Shown here: positions 1 to 8,866 of the stretch, piece after piece
Numbering within the stretch: position 1 is the stretch's first letter
How the letters are laid out: each line of letters opens with the position of its first letter
From: an uncultured Clostridia bacterium
GTDB lineage: Bacteria > Bacillota > Clostridia > Lachnospirales > Lachnospiraceae
Direction: 5' to 3'
NCBI GenBank assembly: GCA_947088195.1
Contig: CAMUFS010000006.1
Coordinates: forward strand, 1-25,097
DNA: 25,097 bases
Made by a program: the position numbers and the translations under genes
The notes under the pieces: generated by a model
The model's database searches: none
Told to the model about the DNA's origin: nothing
The model's input: the letters and a program-made list of their open reading frames with translations, nothing else

Positions 1-25
1 ATGGTAAAATAGCACATAGAAAAAC

Positions 26-55
26 CACTCCGAAAAAGTATACTTTTTCGGAGTG
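26..55. terminator. Perfect-palindrome intrinsic terminator, probably bidirectional
   Basis: A perfect 15+15 nt palindrome (cactccgaaaaagta and its exact complement) is followed on the plus strand by ATTTTTT and preceded by AAAA. It can therefore act in either direction. The gene it serves is most likely left of the window, because the flotillin gene on the right has its own terminator at 167-199. Between the two lies about 110 bp of A/T-rich sequence in which I see no gene. Confidence 0.85.
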
Positions 56-166
56 ATTTTTTGTAATAAATGAATAAAAATTTTCTTTTCCACTCATCCT
101 ATAAGGCATATGCTACGACAGTACCTATCCGCTTGGCTGACATACTTTCTTTCGATGCCTGTGTGC

Positions 167-199
167 AAAAAAACGAGCAGAGAAAAGCTTCTCCACTCG
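167..199 (-). terminator. Intrinsic terminator of the flotillin gene
   Basis: Read on the minus strand, an 11-bp stem (174-184 with 189-199, two G-U wobbles) closes a GCTT tetraloop and is followed directly by seven U residues (plus-strand A run 167-173). It lies 60 bp past the flotillin stop codon, so flotillin is probably the last gene of its transcript. Confidence 0.8.
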
Positions 200-258
200 C
201 CATATAAACATACCACCTATTTTATTAACAATCTCTAAAAGAAGCACATCATCAAAAT

Positions 259-1851
259 TTACTTCTCATCTGTCTTATCAGAGCGATCCGCCAACTTCGC
301 ACCTGCAAAGCCAGCGAGCACAGATTGTAAATCAATTCCAGTAGATTCTCTCATGCCATCTGTCACCTGATTTAAAGAAGTCATAATATCCTTCATCAGC
401 TTTGTAGAATTACCATCTCCATACATTGTAATCTTATCCACTTTCGTGAGCGGCTCTGCAATATTCTTCGCAATCTCTGGCATAGCCTTAAAGTACATCT
501 CAAGGACAGCAGCCTCACCCATCTGCTTCATAGCCTCTGCCTTCTTTTCTATACCTTCTGCTTCCGCAAGTGCCTTTGCCTTGATGGACTCTGCCTCGGC
601 AAGTCCCTTGCTTCGGATACCTTCTGCCTCCTGCTCCATAGAATACTTCTCTGCCTCCGCAGTCGCCTTCATTGCCTCTGCTTCTTTTTCCCGCTCAAAC
701 TTATCCGCCTCCGCATTTTTCTGGCGCTCAAATAAATTTGCCTCTGACTTTCTCTGTGCCTCATAAAGCTCAGCATCTGCCTTCTGCTGTCTTGCATAAC
801 GATCTGCGTCCGCCTGCTTCTTAACAGTTGCCTCCAGCGTCCTCTCTGTCAGGGTAATCTCCTTCTCTTTTAATGTGATTGCTTTCTCCTGACGGGCAAG
901 ATTGGCATCTGCTGTTGCAATCTCAACGGTTTTTCTCTCTGTCTCCTTCTGAATATTATAAGCTGCGTCCGCGATAGCTTTCTTTGTATCTGCATCCTTC
1001 TGAAGCTCTGCCTTGCGAATCTCAAGCTCATTCTGCTTCTGAGCAATCATTGTATCTGCGTTAATCTGAGCCTCTCTAGCCTCTCTGTCAGATTCCGCCT
1101 GAACAATAGCCTTCTCTTTCTGTGCCCTCGCTTTAGCATTTGCGATCTCTAGTTCAGAAGAAACCTGTGCATCATTGGCCTCCTTCTTTGCCATTGCCTG
1201 CGCCTTAGCGATCTCCTTCTCACTTTCTGCACGTGAGATAGCAGCATTTTTCTGAATCTTTACAATATTATCTACACCAAGATTCTCTATAACACCATTC
1301 CCATCCACAAAATTCTGTACGTTAAAGCTTACAATATCAAGTCCCATGGCAGCGAGATCTGGCTCTGCATTTTCTTTTACAAGATTGGCAAATTTCTGTC
1401 TGTCACTCACCATCTCTTCCAAATTCATCTTACCAACGATCTCACGCATATTTCCTTCCAGAACCTCCCGTGCGACATTAGCAATATATTCTGTCGGTCT
1501 ATTCAAAAAATTCTGTGCCGCCAAGCTTAATCTCTCTTCATCATCGCTAATCTTCACATTAACCGCCGCATCCACATTAATATTAATATAATCCGCGGTG
1601 GGAACTGCGTTGGAGGTTTTAACATCAATCGGAATTAACTGCAGATTCAGCGTATCCTTCTTTTCCAAAAACGGAATTTTAATACCAGCCTTTCCAATTA
1701 ATACCTTTGGGTTCTTTCTCAAGCCTGAGATAATATACGCCGTATCTGGTGACGCCTTCACATACCCTGTCATCAAGATCACAAGCAGCACAATAACAAC
1801 AACTGCTATAATCCCAAAAAGCTGCAAATTTGCAAACATATCTCCATTCAT
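259..1851 (-). CDS. floT: Flotillin-family (SPFH) membrane scaffold protein
   Basis: Encodes 530 aa with the full flotillin layout: a hydrophobic N-terminal anchor at about residues 11-29, an SPFH/band-7 domain to about residue 190, a long Ala/Glu-rich coiled coil (about 200-450, many AEAE/KAEA blocks), and a C-terminal flotillin tail containing a KITMYGDGN segment. Bacterial flotillins (FloT/YuaG) oligomerise under the cytoplasmic membrane and organise functional membrane microdomains; that role is taken from the family. The ATG at 1851 is supported by TAAGGAG at good spacing. The gene appears monocistronic, with an extended -10 upstream and a terminator downstream. The NfeD-type membrane partner (YuaF) often encoded beside floT is absent from this window. 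The symbol follows the Bacillus homologue. Confidence 0.93.
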   Translation of the reverse strand: MNGDMFANLQLFGIIAVVVIVLLVILMTGYVKASPDTAYIISGLRKNPKVLIGKAGIKIPFLEKKDTLNLQLIPIDVKTSNAVPTADYININVDAAVNVKISDDEERLSLAAQNFLNRPTEYIANVAREVLEGNMREIVGKMNLEEMVSDRQKFANLVKENAEPDLAAMGLDIVSFNVQNFVDGNGVIENLGVDNIVKIQKNAAISRAESEKEIAKAQAMAKKEANDAQVSSELEIANAKARAQKEKAIVQAESDREAREAQINADTMIAQKQNELEIRKAELQKDADTKKAIADAAYNIQKETERKTVEIATADANLARQEKAITLKEKEITLTERTLEATVKKQADADRYARQQKADAELYEAQRKSEANLFERQKNAEADKFEREKEAEAMKATAEAEKYSMEQEAEGIRSKGLAEAESIKAKALAEAEGIEKKAEAMKQMGEAAVLEMYFKAMPEIAKNIAEPLTKVDKITMYGDGNSTKLMKDIMTSLNQVTDGMRESTGIDLQSVLAGFAGAKLADRSDKTDEK

Positions 1852-1898
1852 TTTCCTCTACTCCTTATCTATGTACAAAGACAATAACCTACTCTTAT

Positions 1899-1907
1899 AT
1901 TATAGCA
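1899..1907 (-). promoter_or_regulatory. Extended -10 promoter for flotillin gene
   Basis: The minus strand reads TGCTATAAT, a perfect -10 (1899-1904) with the extended TGn motif (1905-1907). No good -35 lies 16-18 bp upstream, which fits an extended -10 promoter. It is about 48 bp upstream of the flotillin ATG. In the rest of the divergent gap (1908-2046) I could not find a convincing promoter for the ATPase. Confidence 0.45.
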
Positions 1908-2046
1908 TACTTTAACTTAATGTGACATATCTTTTCCTCCCTCACTTACAACTTTTTGGAAAACTGTACTTTAACTCACATTTTCTCTTTTCTATGTGCA
2001 TACCTTGTTGTACAGGCAGATAACATCTAAAGAAAGGAGCGAACAT

Positions 2047-4770
2047 ATGTATACACAAAAAAGCTGTTCTCAAACAGCAGAGGAGCTTCATGTAAACCCT
2101 GATTCTGGTTTAAGTCCCGAAGAAGCATCCGCCCGGCTCACCACTTATGGCAAAAACGAACTTGAAAAAGAAAAAGTTAAGAGCTTCGCTATTATGTTTC
2201 TGGAACAGTTAAACACACCACTAATTTTTGTCCTAATTCTCGCTGCAGGTATCTCTGTTTTATTAAAAGAATATAGCGACGCCTGTATTGTCATTACTGT
2301 AATATTGCTGAACTCCATTATCGGCGTTCTTCAGGAGGGCAAGGCACAGAAAGCTTTGGAAGCATTAAAGCAGATGACAAGCCCTTCTGCCCTTGTAAAG
2401 CGCGGAGGTGATCTCTCAGAAATTCCGGCTGCCCTGTTGGTTCCCGGTGATGTTGTTATCTTGGAAGCGGGAAGACAGGTTCCGGCTGATCTGCGTCTGA
2501 TTCATGCAAACAGCCTGCGCATAGAGGAGGCTGCCTTAACTGGAGAATCTGTCCCCGTGGAAAAAAATCCTGATTTTGTGTCCAAACAACCATTACATCC
2601 CGGCGATGCAGTCAATATGGCTTTTATGTCAACCAATGTATTACATGGACGAGGAGAGGGAATTGTAACCTCCACTGGTATGCAGACACAAATTGGAAAG
2701 ATCGCACATTCCATCAGCCACGCAGAAAATCAGAGCACCCCGCTGCAAAAGCGCCTTGCCGACTTGGGAAGGCTTTTAAGTATACTGGCTGTGATTTTGT
2801 GCGTTCTTCTTTTTGGTATTGCGCTGATCCAAAAACGTAATATACCTGAGATGTTGATCACGGCTATCTCCTTGGCAGTTGCGGCTGTGCCGGAGGGTCT
2901 TCCCGCCGTTGTCACCATTGTTTTGGCACTCAGCGTATCACGCATGGTGTCAATCCACGCCATTATCCGCCGACTTCCCTCTGTGGAAACACTTGGCGCT
3001 GTAAGCATCGTCTGCTCGGACAAGACAGGAACACTCACACAGAATCGCATGAGTGTCACCACTTTATATGTCAACCAAAAGCTCCAGGATATTTCCCGAC
3101 TTCCCTATGAGCGCTGTCTGGAACAATGCCCACAGCTTATTGAAGGCTTCCTTTTATGCAACGATGCTGTCTATAGCCCAGAAGGGATTCTTGGTGATCC
3201 CACGGAAGCTGCCTTGTTATCCCTTGCACCTCCCGCCAGAAAGGCGGCGCTAGATGGACAAATGCCCCGCTTCTTTGAGGTCCCCTTTGATTCGACAAGA
3301 AAAATGATGACCACGCTTCATCGCAATAAAGGAGAAACCATCTCTTACACAAAAGGCTCTCTGGAAGCGATTTTAAAACGCTGCACTTCCCTTCTCTCCG
3401 ATGGGCATATTTTATCTATGAACGCTGAGAGAAGACAGGCCATCGAATCCGCTGCCGCTGCCATGTCATCACAAGCTCTGCGTGTGCTGGCACTTGCCAT
3501 GAAAAAAGCACCTGACAAAAATCATCCTGAACGAGAATTAACCTTTATAGGACTCGCAGGTATGATAGATCCACCAAGAGAAGGCGTTAAGGAATCCATT
3601 GCCCTATTTAAAGATGCCTCCGTTAAGACAGTTATGATCACAGGCGACCACGTTCAAACTGCATTTGCTATCGCTTCCCGCCTGGGCATTGCCTCCTCCC
3701 CCTCTGAATGTATTTCAGGGGAAGAGCTGAATATGCTTTCCGACACGGAGCTTAAAGAGCGCGCTTCCTCCCTCTCCGTGTTTGCCCGTGTATCACCAGA
3801 ACATAAAGTTCGAATTGTAAAGGCATTTCGTTCCCTTGACAATATTGTGGCAATGACCGGAGATGGTGTAAATGATGCCCCTTCCCTAAAAGCGGCTGAC
3901 ATTGGCATAGCCATGGGGCAAAATGGAACCGATGTCGCAAAAAATGCGGCTGATCTTATCTTGACGGATGATAATTTTAATACCATTGAAAAAGCCATTG
4001 AAGAAGGCAGAAGTATTTATGAAAATATTAAAAAATCTATTCTATTTCTGCTCTCTTCGAATTTTGGAGAAATTATCACTATGTTTCTCGCCATATTATT
4101 TGGTATGCCAAGCCCTTTAAAAGCAAGTCATATATTATGGATTAACCTGATAACGGACTCTCTCCCAGCACTTGCTCTTGGTGTGGACAAAAATGATATT
4201 CCTATGTTAATGCACAAACCGCCACGCTCCCCAAAAGAAAATCTATTTGCTCATGGCGGCTTGTTCTGCACATTATTTTATGGGGCATTGATTGCCACAA
4301 TCAGCCTGATTGCTTTTCTCACCATTCCATTTGGCTGTATTATACAGATGAAAATTTCTTTTACACCAGAGCATATCAGGCAGATTCTCTCCAACGCAGA
4401 TGTGCTGCTGCGCTCACAGACCTATGCCTTTACTGTGCTTGGATTTTCCCAGCTCTTCCATGCCATTGGCATGCGAAATGTGAGCTTATCTATCTTTCGC
4501 ATGAATCACAAAAACAATCCGTTTATATTCGCCTCTTTTGGCATTGGATTGTTTCTGCAAATGATAGTAACAGAGATCCCTGTACTAATCGGATTATTTG
4601 GAACTGCTAAGCTCTCTTTGCACGAATGGATTGCACTCACACTGTTGAGCGCTGTGCCGCTTCTGTTCCATGAGCTGTTCGTTCAGCTTGCCGATGTGAT
4701 CTCACTGCCTCATCTTAAGCACCGACAACAGTATCAGAAGCAGCCCGCCTATCCAAGAGATATCCAGTGA
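2047..4770 (+). CDS. Calcium-type P-type ATPase (P2A)
   Basis: A 907-aa pump that couples ATP hydrolysis to cation export across the membrane. Visible landmarks are TGES (165-168, actuator), PEGLP in TM4 (282-286), the phosphorylation motif DKTGTLT with Asp325, and TGDGVNDAP (604-612, hinge). Cation ligands match SERCA positions: Glu283 (TM4), Asn672 and Glu675 (TM5, SNFGE), Asn700 and Asp704 (TM6, NLITDSLPALALG). TM8 has FSQLFHA where SERCA has a Glu, so one Ca2+ per cycle is likely (inference). The ATG at 2047 is chosen because AAGGAG sits 7 nt upstream; the in-frame GTG at 1996 has no such site. The last 69 bp overlap the convergent ytaF gene. Mn2+ as a substrate cannot be excluded. Confidence 0.93.
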   Translation: MYTQKSCSQTAEELHVNPDSGLSPEEASARLTTYGKNELEKEKVKSFAIMFLEQLNTPLIFVLILAAGISVLLKEYSDACIVITVILLNSIIGVLQEGKAQKALEALKQMTSPSALVKRGGDLSEIPAALLVPGDVVILEAGRQVPADLRLIHANSLRIEEAALTGESVPVEKNPDFVSKQPLHPGDAVNMAFMSTNVLHGRGEGIVTSTGMQTQIGKIAHSISHAENQSTPLQKRLADLGRLLSILAVILCVLLFGIALIQKRNIPEMLITAISLAVAAVPEGLPAVVTIVLALSVSRMVSIHAIIRRLPSVETLGAVSIVCSDKTGTLTQNRMSVTTLYVNQKLQDISRLPYERCLEQCPQLIEGFLLCNDAVYSPEGILGDPTEAALLSLAPPARKAALDGQMPRFFEVPFDSTRKMMTTLHRNKGETISYTKGSLEAILKRCTSLLSDGHILSMNAERRQAIESAAAAMSSQALRVLALAMKKAPDKNHPERELTFIGLAGMIDPPREGVKESIALFKDASVKTVMITGDHVQTAFAIASRLGIASSPSECISGEELNMLSDTELKERASSLSVFARVSPEHKVRIVKAFRSLDNIVAMTGDGVNDAPSLKAADIGIAMGQNGTDVAKNAADLILTDDNFNTIEKAIEEGRSIYENIKKSILFLLSSNFGEIITMFLAILFGMPSPLKASHILWINLITDSLPALALGVDKNDIPMLMHKPPRSPKENLFAHGGLFCTLFYGALIATISLIAFLTIPFGCIIQMKISFTPEHIRQILSNADVLLRSQTYAFTVLGFSQLFHAIGMRNVSLSIFRMNHKNNPFIFASFGIGLFLQMIVTEIPVLIGLFGTAKLSLHEWIALTLLSAVPLLFHELFVQLADVISLPHLKHRQQYQKQPAYPRDIQ

Positions 4771-5349
4771 GTATTTCGCTGCCACCCGATTGCCAAGAAG
4801 CATTCCTGTGCCAATCGCCGCCGCTCCCATAACAAATGCAAGCAACACAGGAATCATAATTGGCACTTCCGCGATGCCTGCGCCTACTCCCGCTGCTATG
4901 CTATCAATAGAAAGTGCTATGCCAAGTGAACATGCCTCCTTAGCAGAAAGCATACCTCCTTGATCTGCATCAGCCTTATTAGGATCGGCGTAGATAGTTA
5001 AAAGAAAACGCAGATCAAACACATGAAAATCCAACTGCTTTTTAACAGACTCCTTCCTCCGAATAATACACTTAATGGTGCCATCAAAAAGCTTTAGAAA
5101 TCCCACCACCAATAAAAGAGCTATGCTGATAAATCTGGCAAAGCCGGGCGGCAGCTCAGAAAGAATCCCCCTTCCAGCAAGCAAAGACACCATCAGGCTG
5201 ATGGCGGAAAGCCCTCCTATAATCGCCATGGATACAAAGGGTATCCTGATTTTATCCACTCCATATGCAAATCCCGCCACAAAAGCATCTATAGAAAGTG
5301 CTGTCACAAGCAGCAATATATTTATTATTTCACATAAAAAAAGTGACAT
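4702..5349 (-). CDS. ytaF: Sporulation membrane protein YtaF (MntP/YtaF family)
   Basis: A 215-aa hydrophobic protein made of two related three-helix halves. The halves carry the duplicated signature ALSIDAFVAGFAYG (about residues 17-30) and ALSIDSIAAGVGAG, separated by a charged loop. This is the YtaF/MntP (LysE-superfamily-like) pattern; in Bacillus ytaF is linked to sporulation, while MntP relatives export Mn2+. The ATG at 5349 has AAGGAG 5 nt upstream. Its C-terminal 22 codons and stop overlap the 3' end of the P-type ATPase on the other strand. Both genes may concern divalent cations, but that link is inference. Confidence 0.9.
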   Translation of the reverse strand: MSLFLCEIINILLLVTALSIDAFVAGFAYGVDKIRIPFVSMAIIGGLSAISLMVSLLAGRGILSELPPGFARFISIALLLVVGFLKLFDGTIKCIIRRKESVKKQLDFHVFDLRFLLTIYADPNKADADQGGMLSAKEACSLGIALSIDSIAAGVGAGIAEVPIMIPVLLAFVMGAAAIGTGMLLGNRVAAKYSLDISWIGGLLLILLSVLKMRQ

Positions 5350-5445
5350 ATCTTCTCCTTTGAAAAATACTTTCTATACAAAATATTCTTCAAGGAAGAA
5401 GATTGCCACTTAGAAATTCCGTTTTATTATTGGAATAACAAGCTT

Positions 5446-7179
5446 TTACAGCATTTGATTAATTCTCTCAATCACCTGACTGCCAAGTGCCTCTGATTTA
5501 GCAGCAGCATCGTCAAGAGAGCTTCCCTTTACTCCATAATAGAACTTAATCTTTGGCTCTGTTCCAGAAGGACGCACACAAAGCCATGCATCATCTGACA
5601 AATCATAATACAATACATTAGAGGATGGAAGACCTGTCGCTGTCACCTCACCTGTCTTTATATCTTTTATGGTATCTTTCTTATAATCTCTTGCAGAAAG
5701 CACCTGATAACCACCGATCTCAGAAGGTGTATTCTCTCTAAGCGTATTCATAATATCCTGAATCTTCTGAAGTCCTTCAATTCCCTTTAATGTAATTGAT
5801 TTTACTTCATCCTTATAGTAACCATAGCGCTCGTACATATCAATCATGGCATCCCATAAGGTCTTGCCCTGTGATTTATAATAAGCAGCCGCCTCACAGA
5901 GAGCCATGGTGGCAACGATGGCATCCTTGTCTCTTGCATGTGTTCCAATTAAGCAGCCATAGCTTTCTTCAAAACCAAAGAGATAGCTCCCCTTGCCATT
6001 CTGCTCAAAGCCAAGAATCTGCTGGCCTATGTACTTAAAGCCCGTCAGAACCTCAATCAATTTCACTCCATAATGCTTCGCAATGGCATCTGCCATATTC
6101 GTTGTAACAATCGTTTTGATCAGTGCACCATCCTCAGGCAGCCCCTTCAGCTCTTTGATCTGACTGATCTCATATTCCGCCAAAAGACAGCCAGACATAT
6201 TTCCTGTCAGAGTAATGTATTCGCCGCTCTTTGCATCCTTTACATACACACCGAGACGGTCTGCGTCTGGATCAGTAGCCAGAACCAGATCAGCATCCTT
6301 TTCCTTTGCCAGCTTAAGCGCAAGAGCAAATGCCTCTTCTGCCTCAGGATTCGGATAGCTCACAGTAGGAAACTCTCCATCTGGCAGCTCCTGCTCTGGC
6401 ACAACATACACATTTTCAAAGCCAAGCTCTTTTAACACTCTTCTTGCTGGAATATTGCCTGTGCCATGAAGTGGTGTATATACAATCGTCAGATCCTTCT
6501 GTACTTCCTTGATAATCTCAGGGTGACGAACCTGTGTCTTAAGCTCTGCAATATAGCTGTCATCAATTACAGCGCCGATTGTCTCATACAAACCTGCGCT
6601 CTGCGCTTCTGCCTTCTGCATTGTCTTTACTGTATTATAGTCAGTAACTGCCTTAACCTCTGCCATAATCCCTGTATCATGTGGAGGCGTAATCTGTGCG
6701 CCGTCCTCCCAATACACCTTATAACCGTTATATTCCGGTGGATTGTGGCTCGCTGTAATATTAATTCCAGCGATGCAGCCAAGCTTTCTCACCGCATAAG
6801 AAAGCTCTGGTGTTGGACGAAGAGATTCAAATACATATGCCTTAATTCCATTTGCCGCCAAACACAGTGCTGCCTCATCAGCAAACTCCGGCGACATTCT
6901 TCTTGAATCAAAAGCAATCGCCACGCCCTGGGACTGTTTGCCCTCCTTTAAGATATAGTTGGCGAGTCCCTGTGTCGCCTTGCGCACTGTGTAGATATTC
7001 ATGCGGTTCGTTCCCGCACCGATCACACCGCGAAGTCCCGCTGTGCCAAATTCCAAATCTGCATAAAAACGCTCTTTGATCTCATTCTCATCGTTTTGAA
7101 TCGATGTGAGCTCTGCCTTGGTAGCCTCATCAAAATAGGGATTTGCCAACCATTCCTCATAGGTTTTCTTGTAATCCAT
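5446..7179 (-). CDS. pgcA: Alpha-phosphoglucomutase / phospho-sugar mutase
   Basis: A 577-aa alpha-D-phosphohexomutase that interconverts glucose-1-P and glucose-6-P (possibly also mannose phosphates), feeding UDP-glucose, glycolipid and glycogen synthesis in the cytoplasm. All four family signatures are intact: the phosphoserine loop TASHNPPEYNG (Ser144), the Mg2+ loop DPDADR (Asp303, 305, 307), the sugar-specificity loop GFEESYG (402-408), and the phosphate-binding RPSGTEPKIK near the C-terminus. The length matches the Bacillus PgcA type. The ATG at 7179 is preferred because GGAGG lies 5 nt upstream; an in-frame upstream ATG at 7212 has no better site. It lies 63 bp downstream of the PEGA lipoprotein gene on the same strand and may be co-transcribed. 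Confidence 0.93.
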   Translation of the reverse strand: MDYKKTYEEWLANPYFDEATKAELTSIQNDENEIKERFYADLEFGTAGLRGVIGAGTNRMNIYTVRKATQGLANYILKEGKQSQGVAIAFDSRRMSPEFADEAALCLAANGIKAYVFESLRPTPELSYAVRKLGCIAGINITASHNPPEYNGYKVYWEDGAQITPPHDTGIMAEVKAVTDYNTVKTMQKAEAQSAGLYETIGAVIDDSYIAELKTQVRHPEIIKEVQKDLTIVYTPLHGTGNIPARRVLKELGFENVYVVPEQELPDGEFPTVSYPNPEAEEAFALALKLAKEKDADLVLATDPDADRLGVYVKDAKSGEYITLTGNMSGCLLAEYEISQIKELKGLPEDGALIKTIVTTNMADAIAKHYGVKLIEVLTGFKYIGQQILGFEQNGKGSYLFGFEESYGCLIGTHARDKDAIVATMALCEAAAYYKSQGKTLWDAMIDMYERYGYYKDEVKSITLKGIEGLQKIQDIMNTLRENTPSEIGGYQVLSARDYKKDTIKDIKTGEVTATGLPSSNVLYYDLSDDAWLCVRPSGTEPKIKFYYGVKGSSLDDAAAKSEALGSQVIERINQML

Positions 7180-7242
7180 TCTTTCCTCCATTCCCGCGCA
7201 TACTATGCGCAATATATTTAACCTTTCATAAGGTTATCTTCA

Positions 7243-8814
7243 TTAATTGGGCGCCAATGCCGGATAGCTATAATGGCTGTCCGTCTGACTTGCAGATACT
7301 GTCACTGCATAAGATTTTGTCTCATACCCATTCTGCCGGAATATAATTGTGTGTTCACCACTGACCTTCTGAAAACTAACAGGAGCAACGCCCACATATT
7401 CACCGTCAAAATAAACGGCTGCTCCAATCGGAGTCTCCACATGAATCTTAGCTCCCTCAATCACCTTTCCCTGTATCTCACTGCCCATCCCCTCTGTGCG
7501 CTCTGCTGACGGAATTGTCACAGATGGGGCTGTGATGGTTGGAGTTGTCGCAGTAGGCGCTGTGACGGTTGGCGCTATCACTGTCGGAGCCGTAACAGTT
7601 GGTTCTGTCACTGTCGGAGCTGTGACGGTTGGACCTGCCGCTGTTGTCGTCTCTTTGGCGGTCTCTGACTCCCCTGTTGGTGACTCTGCTGTACTCTCCT
7701 GTGATGCCTCTGAAGCTGTCTCTTCTGAGGATGCTTCTACTGTACTTTCTGTCTCAGGCTGTGCACCCTCCTTCAGCCCAAGCTGAAGCTCTCTTTTCTG
7801 ATAATTTTCTGATACTAATAAGTCGCCCGTGTAAGTAACATAATTTTCTGCCTCCACCTTAAGCTTATAAGCACCATAATTTAACTGAACCAGTTCCTTG
7901 TAATCCGTCTGCTTCCCATCTATGTACAGCACTGCATCCGAAGGTTCTATTATAAAACGCAGGCTTCCTTTCTCTTGTGCCTCACCTTTGAGTGAACCTA
8001 CATCTACTCTTGTCTCCTCGTTCTTTCTAACCAGAATATTCTTGCTGCCGCCGACACCATCCTTTGTGATCTCCAGCGAATATTCACCCTCTGGAACCTC
8101 CAGAATCATGTCCTCCACAACCTTGCGAGCTATTTGGCTCCCAATCATAACAATGCCATTCTCAAAATATTCCGCATTAGAAAGCGTGACATAACCATGC
8201 CCTTTCAGAATTTCAATAGAATATATGGTATTCTCATTCCCCCGAACCGTCAGTTCATCCTGCTTGCTTATCTCTGACACATCATCAAGTATCTTCCCAT
8301 CAGAGATAATAACCAGGTTATCTGTATATTCGTAGAGACTCTGCCCTATCTGTATGGTATTCTCCAATTTATTGATGGAAAAATTCGTCACTCTCTGATT
8401 TTCCCAGATCTGTGGAGATTTTTTAAGCTCCTTGAGCATTCTCGTTCCTGAATCATAGCCTCCCTCAATAATATCCCCCAAAGAAAGCTGGCTGACCGCA
8501 ATATCTTTTCCATACTTATCCATCATATAAGTACTGCCGCTGTAACCATATTCCGATTCCATCCCTATCACTAGATCCAATATAGTAATTGTATTATCTG
8601 TTGTATCAATATCAAGAATCACACCATAGCACGCCCCTGAAAACACTGCCGTGCTTCTGGTTGCTTTCTCCTCGGCGGGAGTTGTAGCAATCATACCGCC
8701 AAAATTTCTCCCATCCACAAAGCCTGTATTGCTTCCCACTGATCCTCCACATGCTGTCAATGTGACCACAAGCTGAAACAGTAGCAAAAACTGCACAATC
8801 TTACGTATTCTCAC
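7243..8814 (-). CDS. PEGA-domain lipoprotein with TAPTV-type repeats
   Basis: A 523-aa exported lipoprotein: basic N-terminus, hydrophobic stretch and lipobox LTAC with Cys22. Residues about 58-280 form a beta-rich region with no family I can name. Residues about 284-347 are a PEGA-like module (LYIDGKQTDY...), 351-394 a Ser/Thr/Glu-rich linker, 395-436 a Pro-Thr-Val-Thr-Ala pentapeptide tract, and 455-516 a clear C-terminal PEGA domain (AAVYFDGEYVGVAPVSF...GYETKS). PEGA domains are beta-sandwich modules common in surface proteins, so the protein probably sits on the outer face of the membrane with the linker reaching into the wall (inference). The start is GTG, supported by GAGGTGA 6 nt upstream. 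No binding partner is evident. Confidence 0.85.
   Translation of the reverse strand: MRIRKIVQFLLLFQLVVTLTACGGSVGSNTGFVDGRNFGGMIATTPAEEKATRSTAVFSGACYGVILDIDTTDNTITILDLVIGMESEYGYSGSTYMMDKYGKDIAVSQLSLGDIIEGGYDSGTRMLKELKKSPQIWENQRVTNFSINKLENTIQIGQSLYEYTDNLVIISDGKILDDVSEISKQDELTVRGNENTIYSIEILKGHGYVTLSNAEYFENGIVMIGSQIARKVVEDMILEVPEGEYSLEITKDGVGGSKNILVRKNEETRVDVGSLKGEAQEKGSLRFIIEPSDAVLYIDGKQTDYKELVQLNYGAYKLKVEAENYVTYTGDLLVSENYQKRELQLGLKEGAQPETESTVEASSEETASEASQESTAESPTGESETAKETTTAAGPTVTAPTVTEPTVTAPTVIAPTVTAPTATTPTITAPSVTIPSAERTEGMGSEIQGKVIEGAKIHVETPIGAAVYFDGEYVGVAPVSFQKVSGEHTIIFRQNGYETKSYAVTVSASQTDSHYSYPALAPN
7507..7632 (-). repeat. 15-bp tandem repeats coding for PTVTA pentapeptides
   Basis: Eight consecutive pentapeptides of the type PTVTA, PTVTE, PTVIA, PTATT, PTITA and PSVTI (protein residues 395-436) come from degenerate 15-bp units. 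The units differ mainly at wobble positions (ACT/ACC/ACA, GTC/GTA/GTG), so the peptide is better conserved than the DNA. It is a wall-spanning-type linker between the two PEGA modules. Confidence 0.85.
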
Positions 8815-8835
8815 TTAATCACCTCTCACTGTTTC

Positions 8836-8844
8836 AGTATAGCA
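8836..8844 (-). promoter_or_regulatory. Possible extended -10 promoter for PEGA lipoprotein gene
   Basis: The minus strand reads TGCTATACT: a 5/6 -10 with an extended TGn, 22 bp upstream of the GTG start. The implied 5' leader is very short (about 15 nt) and contains the RBS. There is no good -35. It lies in the 52-bp gap after the AI-2E-family gene, so read-through is an alternative. Confidence 0.35.
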
Positions 8845-8866
8845 CAACCAGATTATTTTTTCCACT

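Noticed and set aside
446..766. Plus-strand open frames inside the flotillin coiled coil
   Set aside because: Low-complexity antisense shadows of the Ala/Glu repeats with no RBS or recognisable domain.
7219..7236. 7-bp hairpin TAACCTT-TCAT-AAGGTTA as terminator of the PEGA gene
   Set aside because: There is no T run on either side and the stem is AT-rich; more likely incidental.
7496..7786. Val/Gly repeat open frame on the plus strand (VGAVTVGAVTV)
   Set aside because: Antisense of the PTVTA tract in the lipoprotein; no RBS, and the repeat explains the open frame.
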